From NCBI GenBank assembly GCA_045646865.1, contig JAZRLM010000012.1, forward strand, positions 124,001 to 188,000: a DNA stretch of 64,000 nt. The letters are read 5' to 3'. Within the stretch, counting starts at the first letter, position 1. Each line of letters begins with the position of its first letter. The DNA is from SIG440 sp045646865. GTDB lineage: Bacteria > Bacillota > Clostridia > Monoglobales > Monoglobaceae. Of the stretch, positions 33,999 through 44,720 are shown in pieces. Under the pieces are notes generated by a model. It was given only the letters and a program-made list of their open reading frames with translations, was not told the DNA's origin and did not search any database. Both the position numbers and the translations under genes were made by a program.

Positions 33999-35381
33999 AT
34001 GAAAAATACTGAAAAGACAATGGAAAAAATAGTTGCTCTTTGCAAGGGCCGCGGATTTGTTTATTCCGGTTCTGAAATATACGGCGGTCTGGCAAACACA
34101 TGGGATTACGGTCCCCTTGGCGTTGAACTCAAGAACAACGTTAAGCGCGCATGGTGGAAAAAATTCATTCAAGAAAGCCCCTACAACGTCGGTCTTGACG
34201 CAGCTATTCTGATGAACCCTCAGACATGGGTTGCTTCAGGTCACGTAGGCGGTTTCTCTGACCCCCTTATGGACTGTAAGGAATGTAAAACACGTTTCCG
34301 AGCAGACAAGCTTATAGAAGATGCAGCAGGCGTTTCTGCTGACGGTTGGTCAGATGCAAAAATGCTTGAATTTATCAACGAGCAGGACATAAAATGCCCC
34401 AATTGCGGAAAGCATAACTTTACTGATATAAGAAAGTTCAACCTTATGTTCAAGACATTCCAGGGCGTTACCGAAGACAGCACAAGCGAAATCTTTTTAA
34501 GACCTGAAACTGCACAGGGTATCTTTGTAAACTTCAAGAATGTTCAGAGAACTTCAAGAAAGAAGATTCCTTTTGGTATCGGTCAGGTAGGTAAGTCATT
34601 CCGTAACGAAATTACTCCCGGTAACTTTACTTTCAGAACCCGTGAGTTTGAACAGATGGAGCTTGAATTCTTCTGCAAGCCCGGCACAGACCTTGAATGG
34701 TTCAGATACTGGAAGGATTTCTGCAAAAACTGGTTGCTTTCATTGGACATCAAGGAAGAAAACATCAAAATGCGTGACCATGAGCAGGAGGAACTTTCAC
34801 ATTACAGTAACGCAACAACCGATATTGAGTTTATGTTCCCATTTGGCTGGGGCGAGCTTTGGGGTATTGCTGACCGTACAGATTTTGACCTTACACAGCA
34901 CAGCAACCACAGCGGCGAAAAGCTTGATTACAACGACCCTGAAACAAACGAAAAGTATACACCTTACTGCGTTGAACCATCACTTGGTGCAGACCGTGTA
35001 ACACTTGCATTTATGGTAGAGGCATATGACGAAGAAGTTATCGATGCCGAGAAGAGCGATATCCGTACAGTTATGAGATTCCATCCGGCTCTTGCTCCTA
35101 TCAAGGCGGCTGTTCTGCCTTTGTCAAAGAAGCTTGCTGAGGGTGCAGGTGCTGTATATTCAAAGCTTGCAGCAGAGTTTATGTGCGAATACGACGAAGC
35201 AGGAAGTATCGGTAAAAGATACCGCAGACAGGACGAAATCGGCACACCCTTCTGTATCACATACGATTTTGAATCAGAGGAAGATGCATCTGTTACAGTT
35301 CGTCACCGTGATACTATGGAGCAGGAGCGTGTTAAGATTGACGACCTTGTTGCATATATCAGCGAAAGAATTAAATTTTAA
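33999..35381 (+). CDS. glyS: Glycyl-tRNA synthetase (single-chain alpha2 type)
   Basis: 460 residues. Class II enzyme with KGRGFVYSGSEIYGGLANTWDYGPLG at the start, RPETAQGIF, a zinc-type insertion with CKECK...CPNCGKH (about 90-132), FRNEITP, and a C-terminal anticodon domain. It charges tRNA-Gly. The binding site AAAGG is rather distant from the ATG. It heads a run of glyS, holB and ricT with short spacing. Confidence 0.96.
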   Translation: MKNTEKTMEKIVALCKGRGFVYSGSEIYGGLANTWDYGPLGVELKNNVKRAWWKKFIQESPYNVGLDAAILMNPQTWVASGHVGGFSDPLMDCKECKTRFRADKLIEDAAGVSADGWSDAKMLEFINEQDIKCPNCGKHNFTDIRKFNLMFKTFQGVTEDSTSEIFLRPETAQGIFVNFKNVQRTSRKKIPFGIGQVGKSFRNEITPGNFTFRTREFEQMELEFFCKPGTDLEWFRYWKDFCKNWLLSLDIKEENIKMRDHEQEELSHYSNATTDIEFMFPFGWGELWGIADRTDFDLTQHSNHSGEKLDYNDPETNEKYTPYCVEPSLGADRVTLAFMVEAYDEEVIDAEKSDIRTVMRFHPALAPIKAAVLPLSKKLAEGAGAVYSKLAAEFMCEYDEAGSIGKRYRRQDEIGTPFCITYDFESEEDASVTVRHRDTMEQERVKIDDLVAYISERIKF

Positions 35382-35399
35382 TTAAAGGATGGTAGGGTA

Positions 35400-36422
35400 A
35401 TGCTTTCAGCCGTTTCGGGTCATAATAAGGTAAAGAATGTCCTGACGGTTTCAGCCAATGAAAACCGTGTGGGGCACGCATATATTTTTGAAGGCCCCCG
35501 TGGCGTGGGAAGGCAGACTATGGCAAAGGAGTTTGCTAAACTGCTCCTTTGCGAAAATCCTCAGGACGGTGAGCCTTGCGGCATATGCAAAAACTGCACC
35601 ATGTGCGCATCGGGCAGCCACCCTGATTTGCAGATTGTCACCAATCAACTGTATGACCAATCAAAAAAATCAACGGATGTATTGGTTGATACTGTGCGTA
35701 ATATGAAAAAGGATATTTATATAAAACCGTTTTTGTCGGAACGCAAGATTTATATTATGCCAAATGCTGACACTATGAATATGCACGCACAAAACAGTTT
35801 GCTGAAGGTACTTGAGGAACCGCCCGAATATTGTACCATAATCCTGATTGCAGAAAATTCAAATTTGTTTTTGCCCACGATTCTTTCCCGTGCGGTACCG
35901 GTTAAGTTTTATCCCCTTGCGGACAGCCTGATAGCAGGTTATGTAATGTCGGCATATCCCGAACTCAGTGAACAAAGTACAGCGCTTGCGGCAATGAGCG
36001 GTGGCTGTATAGGCAGAGCAAAAGAGCTTGCAGAGTCTGACGAGGTTATAAAACTCAGGGATGAACTGTATCAGCGGATTTTGGCACTTTCAAAAAAAGG
36101 CAGTCGTCCGATTTACGACCTTATGTTGTTTTTAAAACACAACAAGGATGATGTGAAGCTGATTATGGATATGATGCAGGGGTTCTTCCGTGACCTTATG
36201 TATGCAAAACAATCAGAAGAAAACGGTATCGGCAATGCAGATAAAATGACTGAAATAAAGGAGTTGGCGGATAAAATTCCTGAGGGGGCACCCGTTAAAC
36301 TGCTTGAAATTTTAATGAAGTACAACGAATATATATCAAGGAATATAAGCTATGCGCAAATTGCACAGTGTATGAGCGTGGAGCTTTGGGAGGCAATAAA
36401 TGACAGAGGTTATAGGTGTTAA
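35400..36422 (+). CDS. holB: DNA polymerase III delta' subunit
   Basis: 340 residues. AAA-type clamp-loader subunit with a degenerate P-loop (EGPRGVGRQTM, the Walker lysine and threonine replaced) as expected of delta', and a zinc module (C...CGICKNCTMC near 52-66). It helps load the sliding clamp but does not itself hydrolyse ATP. It overlaps ricT by 23 nt; holB-ricT linkage is conserved in Firmicutes. Confidence 0.92.
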   Translation: MLSAVSGHNKVKNVLTVSANENRVGHAYIFEGPRGVGRQTMAKEFAKLLLCENPQDGEPCGICKNCTMCASGSHPDLQIVTNQLYDQSKKSTDVLVDTVRNMKKDIYIKPFLSERKIYIMPNADTMNMHAQNSLLKVLEEPPEYCTIILIAENSNLFLPTILSRAVPVKFYPLADSLIAGYVMSAYPELSEQSTALAAMSGGCIGRAKELAESDEVIKLRDELYQRILALSKKGSRPIYDLMLFLKHNKDDVKLIMDMMQGFFRDLMYAKQSEENGIGNADKMTEIKELADKIPEGAPVKLLEILMKYNEYISRNISYAQIAQCMSVELWEAINDRGYRC

Positions 36423-37260
36423 ATTTAATAAAGCCGGCAAGGTTTATTACTTTGACCCCAAGGGGCAAAAGCTGAACATTGATGACGGTGTTGTGGTTGA
36501 AACCTCAAGGGGTGTGGAGTTCGGTTTTGTTGCGGTTGCAAACAAAGAGGTTGATGACAGCGAGATTGTTGCACCTCTTAAATCAATAATCCGCAAAGCA
36601 ACACCTGCCGACTTTGAAAAGCTTGAAAAGAACAAAGTTAAGGAAAAAGAGGCATTTGATATTGCGGTAAAGAAAATTCAGGAGCATAACCTGAATATGA
36701 AACTTATCAATACCGAATATACCTTTGACGGCAGCAAGATTCTGTTTTATTTTACTGCAGACGGAAGGGTTGACTTCCGCGAATTGGTAAAGACTTTGGC
36801 GGGAATTTTCCGTACAAGAATTGAGCTCAGACAGATGGGTGTCCGTGACGAGGCAAAGACCTTGGGTGCAATCAGTATTTGCGGCAGACCTCTTTGCTGT
36901 TCAACCTTTTTGAACGATTTTCATTCGGTTTCTATCAGAATGGCAAAGGACCAGGGATTGTCACTTAACCCCACCAAGATTTCGGGTATCTGCGGCAGAC
37001 TTATGTGTTGTCTTGAATACGAACAGCCTGCCTATGAAGACCTTCTTAAACAGGTGCCGGGCAAGGGTGCGTTGATTGAATATGACGGTCAGCGCGGAAC
37101 TGTGACCGAGGTATTTGTTCTTAAAGGACTCATCAAGGCAAAATTCGGAACTCCCGAAGAGCCTGTGTTTAAGATTCTTGACGGAAGAGATGTAAAAGTC
37201 CTTAAAAAAGGCAAAGCAGAGCCTGTTGAAGAAATCCCAGAAGAATTTAAAGTAGATTAA
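36400..37260 (+). CDS. ricT: RicT / YaaT, PSP1-domain protein
   Basis: 286 residues with the PSP1 domain (about 60-200) and conserved cysteines CGRPLCC and CGRLMCCLEYE that ligate the iron-sulfur cluster of the RicAFT complex. In Bacillus this complex affects RNase Y activity, sporulation and competence. The start lies inside holB with GGGAGG upstream. A terminator follows at 37266. Confidence 0.92.
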   Translation: MTEVIGVKFNKAGKVYYFDPKGQKLNIDDGVVVETSRGVEFGFVAVANKEVDDSEIVAPLKSIIRKATPADFEKLEKNKVKEKEAFDIAVKKIQEHNLNMKLINTEYTFDGSKILFYFTADGRVDFRELVKTLAGIFRTRIELRQMGVRDEAKTLGAISICGRPLCCSTFLNDFHSVSIRMAKDQGLSLNPTKISGICGRLMCCLEYEQPAYEDLLKQVPGKGALIEYDGQRGTVTEVFVLKGLIKAKFGTPEEPVFKILDGRDVKVLKKGKAEPVEEIPEEFKVD

Positions 37261-37265
37261 ATTTT

Positions 37266-37299
37266 AACGCCAATCATACAATGTATGGTTGGCGTTTTT
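37266..37299 (+). terminator. Intrinsic terminator after ricT
   Basis: Stem AACGCCAATCATACA/TATGGTTGGCGTT (one G-T pair) with T run. Confidence 0.85.
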
Positions 37300-37313
37300 C
37301 GTTAAACAAAGCC

Positions 37314-37342
37314 TTTACATCCGGTAAAAATTATGTTATAAT
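37314..37342 (+). promoter_or_regulatory. Promoter of smc-ftsY
   Basis: TTTACA (37314-37319), 17 bp, TATAAT (37337-37342), about 105 nt upstream of smc. Confidence 0.8.
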
Positions 37343-37447
37343 AAAATGTCATATTATATTCTGGCGTAATAGTGTCTTGGGGGCATTGAGAATACAGTTT
37401 TACATCAGAGGAAACGTGGTTGAGTTTCCAAAGAGGAGGTAATTTTT

Positions 37448-40400
37448 TTGCATCTTAAAAGTGTTGAAATGCAGGGCTTTAAGTCCTTTGCAGACAAGAT
37501 ATATCTTGATTTTAATCCGGGTATAACTGCGATTGTCGGACCTAACGGCTCGGGAAAGAGTAATATTTCGGATGCTATCCGTTGGGTTATGGGCGAGCAG
37601 AGTGTTCGTTCACTTCGTGGCAGCCGTATGGAGGATGTTATTTTTGCAGGTACCGAGGTGCGCAAGCCTCAGGGCTTTGCTGAGGTTTCGCTGACCCTTG
37701 ATAACAGCGAGGGGGCTCTCCCTGTTGATTATGAAGAGGTTGTTATTACCCGTCGCGTATACCGCAGCGGCGAAGGTGAGTATTTTATTAATCACGCAGC
37801 TTGCCGTCTGAAGGACATTCACGAGCTTTTTATGGATACAGGTCTTGGTCGTGAGGGTTATTCAATTATCGGTCAGGGTAAGATTGACGAAATTTTGAGT
37901 AATAAGTCCGAGGACAGACGCCGTATCTTTGAAGAAGCGGCAGGTATCACAAAGTATAAGTATCGCAAGAACGAGGCGGAAAAGAAGCTTGAAAAAACCA
38001 ATGACAACCTGACCCGTGTGAATGATATTATGTCAGAGCTTTCGGGGCAGCTTGAGCCTTTGCGTATCCAGTCAGAAAAAGCAAAAAAGTACCTGAACCT
38101 TCGTGACGAACTGAAGGTTATTGATGTTAATGTTTCGGTTGCGTCGATTATAAAATACCGTGCAGAGCTTGTTGAAATTGAACGCCGTCTTGATGGAGTT
38201 TCAAATAGTATCGATATGCTCCAGAAGGAGATTGACGACAAAGAACAACTTACGCAGGAGATGTATGCCGAGATCGAAAAGATAGAAGAAGAAATGGAGA
38301 ATTGCCGCCGTGACCAAAGGTTGGCAGCAGACGAAACAGCCGAAGAAAATCAGCGCATTTCTCTTGGTCAGGCAAGCATTGAGCATTGCAAAGAAAACAT
38401 TCAAAGAATTACCGACGAAATTGAAAAGAGTGAGCGTGGTATAAGCCAGATTGATGAGCTGATTGAAAGCTATATAAAGGAACAAACCGAACTTGATGAA
38501 AAGCACATTGCATTGGTTGAAAAAATCAAGGTGGCAGAGGCGGAGTTTGAAAAAATTAATTCCGTATTCGAGGGCAATAATGCAAGTGTAGAAAGCCTTA
38601 AAGACGAAATAATCGAAAAAACCTCTGAAATCAGCGACCTTAGAGGTAAAGTGGCAAACTATAATATTCTGCTTGAAAACTTTGAAAGAGAACGCCGAAA
38701 TGTTGCTGATGAGCTTGAAAGACACAGCCTTGAGCACGACAGAATTGGCGAAAATAATAAAATTATTGAGGCGGCTCTTGCAAAACTGACAGCAGAGTTT
38801 GATTCAATAAAGGCAGATGCAGAGATTGCTGAAAAGGAAGTAAAGGCTTGTCAGGAAAAGAATGACGAGTTAAACGAAAAACGAAACCATACTCTTGCAG
38901 AGCTTAGCCGCAAGAATTCACGAAAAAGTGTTCTTGAAGATATGGAGAATGACTTTGAGGGTTATAACCGTAGTGTAAAGGAAATTATGACTGCTCACAA
39001 TGGCGGACCCCTTAAAAATGCAAAAATTTACGGTCCTGTTTCAAAGTTGATAACCACCGACAAAAAGTATGTTACAGCCATTGAGGTGGCGCTGATTTCT
39101 GTAAATCAGAATATTGTTACTGAAACCGAGCAGGATGCCAAGGCGGCAATTAACTTCCTGAAAGCAGGAAAGCTGGGCAGAGCCACATTTATGCCTATTT
39201 CAACATCAAAACCCCGGAGTATCGACCTTCAGGGTGCTGATAAAATGAAGGGTTTTATTGCAATGGCGCAGGACATTGTTGAATACGACAGCAAGTACGA
39301 GGATGTTGTTGGCAGTGTTCTTGGCGGTACTGTTGTTGTTGACCATATCGACAATGCAATTGCAATGGCAGCAAAGTGCGGACATAAGTTCAAGATTGTA
39401 ACCATCGAGGGCGAAGTTATGCAGCCCGGCGGTGCAATAAGCGGCGGTACTCTGGGCAAGAATTCGGGATTTTTGTCAAGGGCGGCGGAAATTGAAACCC
39501 TTACAGTTGAGATTGCTGAATTAAAAACACAGCTTGAGAATATTGAAAAAGAAAAGGATGAAACCGCAAAAACCTTGCAGTCAAGTATCGAGTGTGCAGA
39601 AAATGCAAGAATACTTATTTCTGCAAAAAATGAAGAATACATAAGAGCAAAAGCAGATTCCGACCACAGCCGTACATACTTAGAGGCAGCCGAGGAACGA
39701 AAGAATCAGCTTCTGCAGGAGGCAAAGACTATTGAAGACCGTACTGCAGAAATCAATGCGGATATTGAACTTTGCAATAAAACCGCCGACGAGCTTGAGA
39801 CGGGCGTGTTAAAGTTGAGGAGCGAGACAGATACAAGGCTTCTTGAATCGGAAGAAATTTCAGCAAAGGTTAAGGAAATTCAGGATTTGCTGATAAATCT
39901 GCGTATTGACGAAAGTGCTAATCAGAAGGATATTGATGTGCAGAATGAAAGGCTGGAGACTGTTAAGGCTGAAAAGGCTTCAATTCTTGCGGACAACGAT
40001 ATTAAGCAGGCAGAGATTGATGCGTTAAATGAAAAAATCAACAGCCTGAACGATGAGATTGCGGCTGACCGCAAAAAACTTGAAAAGCTGGGCGCTCATA
40101 CAGTTGAGCTTGAAGAAGAGCTGACAAAGCTTGGTGAAACCCGCAAAGATACCGACCAGAAGGCGAGAGATTTGCAGGAGGATGTTAAAAACATCCGCGA
40201 AAGGATGTATACTCTCGGTCAGCAAAAAACCAAGATTGAGGGCGCAAAGGCGAAATGCGAGGGCGACCTTGACGGTTTGTTTGAGTATCTATGGGAGGAG
40301 TATGAACTTACCTTCAGCGATGCTCAGAAGATGAGAACCGAGGAAGAGATTAATCTTAAAGAGGCAACTGTAAAAATTGCTGAACTTAAGAGTAAAATCA

Positions 40401-41011
40401 AGGCTCTTGGAAATATTAATATTGATGCCATTGAAGAATATAAAATGGTAAAGGAACGTTTTGACTTCCTTACCGAGCAGACTGTCGACCTTGAAAAAGC
40501 AAAGGGTGAGCTTGAAAAAATTATCGACGAAATGATGGTAATTATGAAAAAGCAGTTCTCCGAGCAGTTTGAAATTATCAGTAAAAACTTCAACAGTGTA
40601 TTCCGCGAACTCTTTGGCGGCGGTCAGGCGTATCTTGAACTTGCCGACCCTGAGGATATTATGGAAACGGGCGTTGAAATTATCGCACAGCCGCCGGGCA
40701 AAAAATTACAGAGTCTTACACTTCTTTCGGGTGGTGAAAGAGCCTTTACTGCAATTGCACTTTTGTTTGCAATTTTGAAAGTTCGACCCACTCCATTCTG
40801 TATTCTTGACGAAATCGAGGCGGCGCTTGACGACATCAATGTGTACCGCTATGCCGACTATCTTAAAAAATACAGTCAGAAGTCACAGTTTATTGTTGTA
40901 ACCCATAGACGTGGTACAATGGAGGCGGCAAACATTCTTTACGGTGTAACCATGCAGGAGAAGGGTATATCAAAATTGTTATCATTAAATATTGACGAGG
41001 TGGCAGAGTAA
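37448..41011 (+). CDS. smc: Chromosome segregation protein SMC
   Basis: 1187 residues. N-terminal Walker A GPNGSGKSN (32-40), long coiled coils, a hinge domain in the middle (about 510-640, with GPVSKLI and GGAISGGTLG), a second coiled coil, and the C-terminal signature LLSGGERAFTAIALLFA with Walker B FCILDEIEAALDD. It organises and segregates the chromosome with ScpA/ScpB. TTG start with AGGAGG 8 nt upstream. It is followed by ftsY, a conserved pairing. Confidence 0.97.
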   Translation: MHLKSVEMQGFKSFADKIYLDFNPGITAIVGPNGSGKSNISDAIRWVMGEQSVRSLRGSRMEDVIFAGTEVRKPQGFAEVSLTLDNSEGALPVDYEEVVITRRVYRSGEGEYFINHAACRLKDIHELFMDTGLGREGYSIIGQGKIDEILSNKSEDRRRIFEEAAGITKYKYRKNEAEKKLEKTNDNLTRVNDIMSELSGQLEPLRIQSEKAKKYLNLRDELKVIDVNVSVASIIKYRAELVEIERRLDGVSNSIDMLQKEIDDKEQLTQEMYAEIEKIEEEMENCRRDQRLAADETAEENQRISLGQASIEHCKENIQRITDEIEKSERGISQIDELIESYIKEQTELDEKHIALVEKIKVAEAEFEKINSVFEGNNASVESLKDEIIEKTSEISDLRGKVANYNILLENFERERRNVADELERHSLEHDRIGENNKIIEAALAKLTAEFDSIKADAEIAEKEVKACQEKNDELNEKRNHTLAELSRKNSRKSVLEDMENDFEGYNRSVKEIMTAHNGGPLKNAKIYGPVSKLITTDKKYVTAIEVALISVNQNIVTETEQDAKAAINFLKAGKLGRATFMPISTSKPRSIDLQGADKMKGFIAMAQDIVEYDSKYEDVVGSVLGGTVVVDHIDNAIAMAAKCGHKFKIVTIEGEVMQPGGAISGGTLGKNSGFLSRAAEIETLTVEIAELKTQLENIEKEKDETAKTLQSSIECAENARILISAKNEEYIRAKADSDHSRTYLEAAEERKNQLLQEAKTIEDRTAEINADIELCNKTADELETGVLKLRSETDTRLLESEEISAKVKEIQDLLINLRIDESANQKDIDVQNERLETVKAEKASILADNDIKQAEIDALNEKINSLNDEIAADRKKLEKLGAHTVELEEELTKLGETRKDTDQKARDLQEDVKNIRERMYTLGQQKTKIEGAKAKCEGDLDGLFEYLWEEYELTFSDAQKMRTEEEINLKEATVKIAELKSKIKALGNINIDAIEEYKMVKERFDFLTEQTVDLEKAKGELEKIIDEMMVIMKKQFSEQFEIISKNFNSVFRELFGGGQAYLELADPEDIMETGVEIIAQPPGKKLQSLTLLSGGERAFTAIALLFAILKVRPTPFCILDEIEAALDDINVYRYADYLKKYSQKSQFIVVTHRRGTMEAANILYGVTMQEKGISKLLSLNIDEVAE

Positions 41012-41940
41012 TGGGATTATTCGGAAAACTTAAAGACAGTCTGAGCAAGACTAAAGAAGCTATCAATGGTAGAATTGAAGATGTGCTTAAAGTCTTCAGA
41101 ACAGTTGATGAGGATTTGCTTGAAGAATTGGAAGAAATTCTGATTATGGCGGACCTTGGTGTTGAAACATCTATGGATATTATCGACAGATTAAGGGATG
41201 CTATAAAGGAAAAACATATTACTGATGGCGAACAGGTTAAGCAGGAACTTAAAAATATCCTTGCAGAAATTCTTACCGAAGGCGACAATTCTGTCAAACT
41301 TCAGGGCAAGCCTGCGGTAATTATGGTTATTGGTGTTAACGGTGTTGGCAAAACTACATCAATCGGCAAACTTGCTTATATGTACAAGCAGATGGGCAAA
41401 AAGGTTGTTATTGCGGCGGCAGATACCTTCCGTGCGGCGGCAATCGAACAGCTTGAAGTATGGGCAGACCGCGCAGGTGCCGAGATTATCAAACAGCAGG
41501 AGGGTTCTGACCCTGCCGCTGTAATTTATGATGCAGTAGGTGCGGCGAAAAACCGCGGTGCGGATATTCTGCTTTGTGATACTGCAGGCAGACTTCATAA
41601 TAAAAAGAATTTAATGGACGAATTGAAGAAAATCTATAAGATTTTAAACAACGAGCTTCCCGATTCGTCAAAGGAAGTTCTGCTTGTGCTTGATGCCACA
41701 ACGGGGCAAAATGCAGTTTCTCAGGCAAAGCAGTTTAAAGAGGCGGCTGATATAACAGGCATAGTTCTTACCAAACTTGACGGGACTGCAAAAGGCGGTA
41801 TAGTGTTTGCAATCAAGAATGAATATAACATTCCGGTAAAACTTATCGGACTTGGTGAAAAAATTGACGATATTGACGAATTCAGACCTATGGATTTTGT
41901 TGATGCTCTTATGGAAACAGACGGGGGATATACCGAATGA
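41011..41940 (+). CDS. ftsY: Signal recognition particle receptor FtsY
   Basis: 309 residues. Short N-terminal region (no long acidic A domain), N domain, then the G domain with GVNGVGKTTSIGKLA, DTFRAAA, DTAGR and TKLDG. It receives SRP-ribosome complexes at the membrane for protein insertion. It overlaps the smc stop by one base and the next gene by 4 nt. Confidence 0.97.
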   Translation: MGLFGKLKDSLSKTKEAINGRIEDVLKVFRTVDEDLLEELEEILIMADLGVETSMDIIDRLRDAIKEKHITDGEQVKQELKNILAEILTEGDNSVKLQGKPAVIMVIGVNGVGKTTSIGKLAYMYKQMGKKVVIAAADTFRAAAIEQLEVWADRAGAEIIKQQEGSDPAAVIYDAVGAAKNRGADILLCDTAGRLHNKKNLMDELKKIYKILNNELPDSSKEVLLVLDATTGQNAVSQAKQFKEAADITGIVLTKLDGTAKGGIVFAIKNEYNIPVKLIGLGEKIDDIDEFRPMDFVDALMETDGGYTE

Positions 41941-44687
41941 TAAATAGTAAAGACTTTAAAAGAACATACGGTGAAAATGATAAAAACAGTTTTATGAAAA
42001 AATTCACCTTATTTCTTATTATGGCTATTGTTGCCGTTTTAATTTATTATGCGGGCCGCGGATTTATGCAGTATCTTGGCGTGATGGAGGTAGGGGAACA
42101 GTATGTTTCAATCTTTGTCAAAAACCTTGTTACCCGTGTTATTGTGCAGGGAATAAGTTCTGTAGTAATATTTATCGCAATAGCCTTAAGTATTTTATTT
42201 TTAAGACGCAATCTTGCGGTGAGGAGTATTGACAGAGGCATATTTGACTCTTTGGGGGTTTCTCTGCTTTTGAGTTTTCTTGCGGCTCTGGTTATCGGCG
42301 GACTTATAAGCGCAGAGATTAATGAAAAATTTCTGGCATTTGCCAATCCGCAATGGTTTGGTACAGCAGACCCGGTTTTTGGCAAGGATATAGGATATTT
42401 TGTATTCCAAAGACCGTTTCTTGCAACTCTTGTAGGATCTATTTTTACTATATGGTTGGCTGTAACTGGTTTTGTACTGGTGGCGTATTGGTTTTTGGGT
42501 GGAGTTTTAGGTGAATATACAGGCAAAGAACTGTTAAATATTAAGGAGATTGTAATTCATAACTGTGTAAATATTGGTATATTGCTGATAATAAACTGTT
42601 TTGCGTATAATCTCAAGGCTGAAAGTATTTTATATGACTATTTTGGGGAACTCAGCGGTGCGGGATATACCGCCAAAACCATATGGCTGAACTATTACAG
42701 AATTGCACCTGCTTTGCTGATTGCAATAATTGTTGTAGCGGCAGTTTTTATTGCTAAATCAAAAATGACCTATGCATTTAAAACAGTTATTGTTTATCCG
42801 GCGTTCTGGCTTTTGACGGTTGTAGTTGCTTTTTCTGTGCAGGCGATCAGCGTATCACCAAACGAGGTAATTCGTGAACAGAAAAATATCGTTTCTAACA
42901 TTGAATATACTCAGGCGGCATATGGTCTTGACGGAATTTCAGAAGTTGAGTTTGATGTAAAAAATGACCTTACGGCAGCGGATATTGCTAAGCATAGTGA
43001 AGTTACGGATAATATAAGAATTCTTGATTTAAACACTAATCTCACCGTTCTTAATCAGATACAGGGTATAAGAAATTATTATCTTTTTAATGAAACAGAT
43101 GTTGTACCTTATGTGATAAACGGTCAAAAGACGGCGGTGGCAATAACACCCCGTGAAATCATAAAAACCAATCTAAGCGACAGCGCTGACACATACATTA
43201 ACCGTACCCTGAGATATACTCACGGCTTTGGTGTAACGATGAATGTTATAAATGAGGTAACAAGTCAGGGTCAGCCACAGTTTTTGATAAAGGACATTCC
43301 GCCTAAATCAGAAGAAGGAATTCCGCAAATCACGCAGCCTAGAATTTACTACGGCGAATTGACTAACGACTATGTCATTGTCGGAAATGAAAAATATAAG
43401 GAGCTTGACTATTCAGAGGGTCAGGAGGATATTGAATTTTCCTATGACGGAAGTGGCGGTCTTAAACTCAACTTCCTTAACAGAGCTATTTTTGCTGCAA
43501 AGTATGGGGATGTCAGATTACTTGTTTCGGACCTTGTTTCAAGCAACAGCCGAATCTTAATCAACCGCAATATCATTGAAAGGGCAAAAACGGTTGCACC
43601 GTTTTTTAAATATGATACCGACCCATATATGATTATAGATGATGACGGAACACTGAAATGGGTTATTGATGCATATACAACCACCTCTGATTTTCCATAT
43701 TCGCAAAGCTACGGCGGGGAATTCAATTATATACGCAACTCTGTAAAGATTGTGGCTGATGCATATAACGGTGACCTGACATTCTATGTTGCTGACGAGA
43801 GCGACCCAATTGTCAGAAGCTATCGCATGATTTATCCGCATCTGTTTGCAGACGGAGAAATCCCTGACGGAATAAAGGCGCACATTAAATATCCTGAATA
43901 TATGTTTAAGGTGCAGTCGGATGTTTACGGCAAATACCATATATCCAACCCGACAACATTCTATAACAAAAATGACACATGGGCAGTTGCAAAAGAAAGA
44001 TACGGAAATGCTACCGAGCCTCAGGATATTGTTGCATATTACAATATGATGCGTCTTGCGGGCAGAGACGAGCCGGAGCTTTTGCTTACGGTGCCGTATA
44101 CCCTTACCAATAAGGATAATATGGTGGCATGGCTGGCGGTTTGCAACGAGTGGGACAGCTATGGAAGGCTGCAGGTTTACAAGTTCCCCAAGGATATAAA
44201 TGTTTATGGACCTTTGCAGATTGAAAACCGCATAAATTCGGATATGAACATTTCAAAGGAACTTAATCTGTGGAGTCAGGGCGGTTCTACCGTTATTCGC
44301 GGTAATATGATTGTTGTGCCGATTGAAAACTCTTTGCTTTATGTAGAGCCTGTTTATATTGCATCAAGCAATCAGTCCACCCTTCCTGAACTTAAGCAGG
44401 TGGTGGTTGCCTATGAAGAAAAGATTGTTATGAAGAGCAGTCTTGAGGAAGCACTTTATGCTTTATTTGGTGAATCTGTTCCTGCAGAGGATACCAACGG
44501 CGGGCAAGTACATCAGGACGAAACCACACCTCAGGATGCAGTTGATTATAACACAGCGGCAAAGAAAGTGGTGGATGCGTTCAGAAATGCAAAAAAGGCT
44601 AATTCCGATGGCAACTGGACAGAATTCGGTCAATCTATGGATGATTTGGAAGATTGGATAGAACAACTTGAAAAGACAATAGAATAA
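41937..44687 (+). CDS. UPF0182 family membrane protein
   Basis: 916 residues. About seven membrane helices in the first 330 residues are followed by a large extracytoplasmic region with the family's conserved segments (NYYLFNETDVVPYVINGQ region; MVAWLAVCNEWDSYG), ending in a glutamine/aspartate-rich tail and an amphipathic helix. COG1615 proteins are widespread in Gram-positives and have no proven function. Translationally coupled to ftsY (ATGA). Confidence 0.92.
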   Translation: MINSKDFKRTYGENDKNSFMKKFTLFLIMAIVAVLIYYAGRGFMQYLGVMEVGEQYVSIFVKNLVTRVIVQGISSVVIFIAIALSILFLRRNLAVRSIDRGIFDSLGVSLLLSFLAALVIGGLISAEINEKFLAFANPQWFGTADPVFGKDIGYFVFQRPFLATLVGSIFTIWLAVTGFVLVAYWFLGGVLGEYTGKELLNIKEIVIHNCVNIGILLIINCFAYNLKAESILYDYFGELSGAGYTAKTIWLNYYRIAPALLIAIIVVAAVFIAKSKMTYAFKTVIVYPAFWLLTVVVAFSVQAISVSPNEVIREQKNIVSNIEYTQAAYGLDGISEVEFDVKNDLTAADIAKHSEVTDNIRILDLNTNLTVLNQIQGIRNYYLFNETDVVPYVINGQKTAVAITPREIIKTNLSDSADTYINRTLRYTHGFGVTMNVINEVTSQGQPQFLIKDIPPKSEEGIPQITQPRIYYGELTNDYVIVGNEKYKELDYSEGQEDIEFSYDGSGGLKLNFLNRAIFAAKYGDVRLLVSDLVSSNSRILINRNIIERAKTVAPFFKYDTDPYMIIDDDGTLKWVIDAYTTTSDFPYSQSYGGEFNYIRNSVKIVADAYNGDLTFYVADESDPIVRSYRMIYPHLFADGEIPDGIKAHIKYPEYMFKVQSDVYGKYHISNPTTFYNKNDTWAVAKERYGNATEPQDIVAYYNMMRLAGRDEPELLLTVPYTLTNKDNMVAWLAVCNEWDSYGRLQVYKFPKDINVYGPLQIENRINSDMNISKELNLWSQGGSTVIRGNMIVVPIENSLLYVEPVYIASSNQSTLPELKQVVVAYEEKIVMKSSLEEALYALFGESVPAEDTNGGQVHQDETTPQDAVDYNTAAKKVVDAFRNAKKANSDGNWTEFGQSMDDLEDWIEQLEKTIE

Positions 44688-44691
44688 ACGT

Positions 44692-44717
44692 AAAGGGACT
44701 GTTTTAACAGCCCCTTT
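44692..44717. terminator. Intrinsic terminator between UPF0182 gene and bofA
   Basis: Stem AAAGGGACTGTT/AACAGCCCCTTT (one A-C mismatch) with flanking A and T runs, shared by convergent genes. Confidence 0.8.
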
Positions 44718-44720
44718 TAT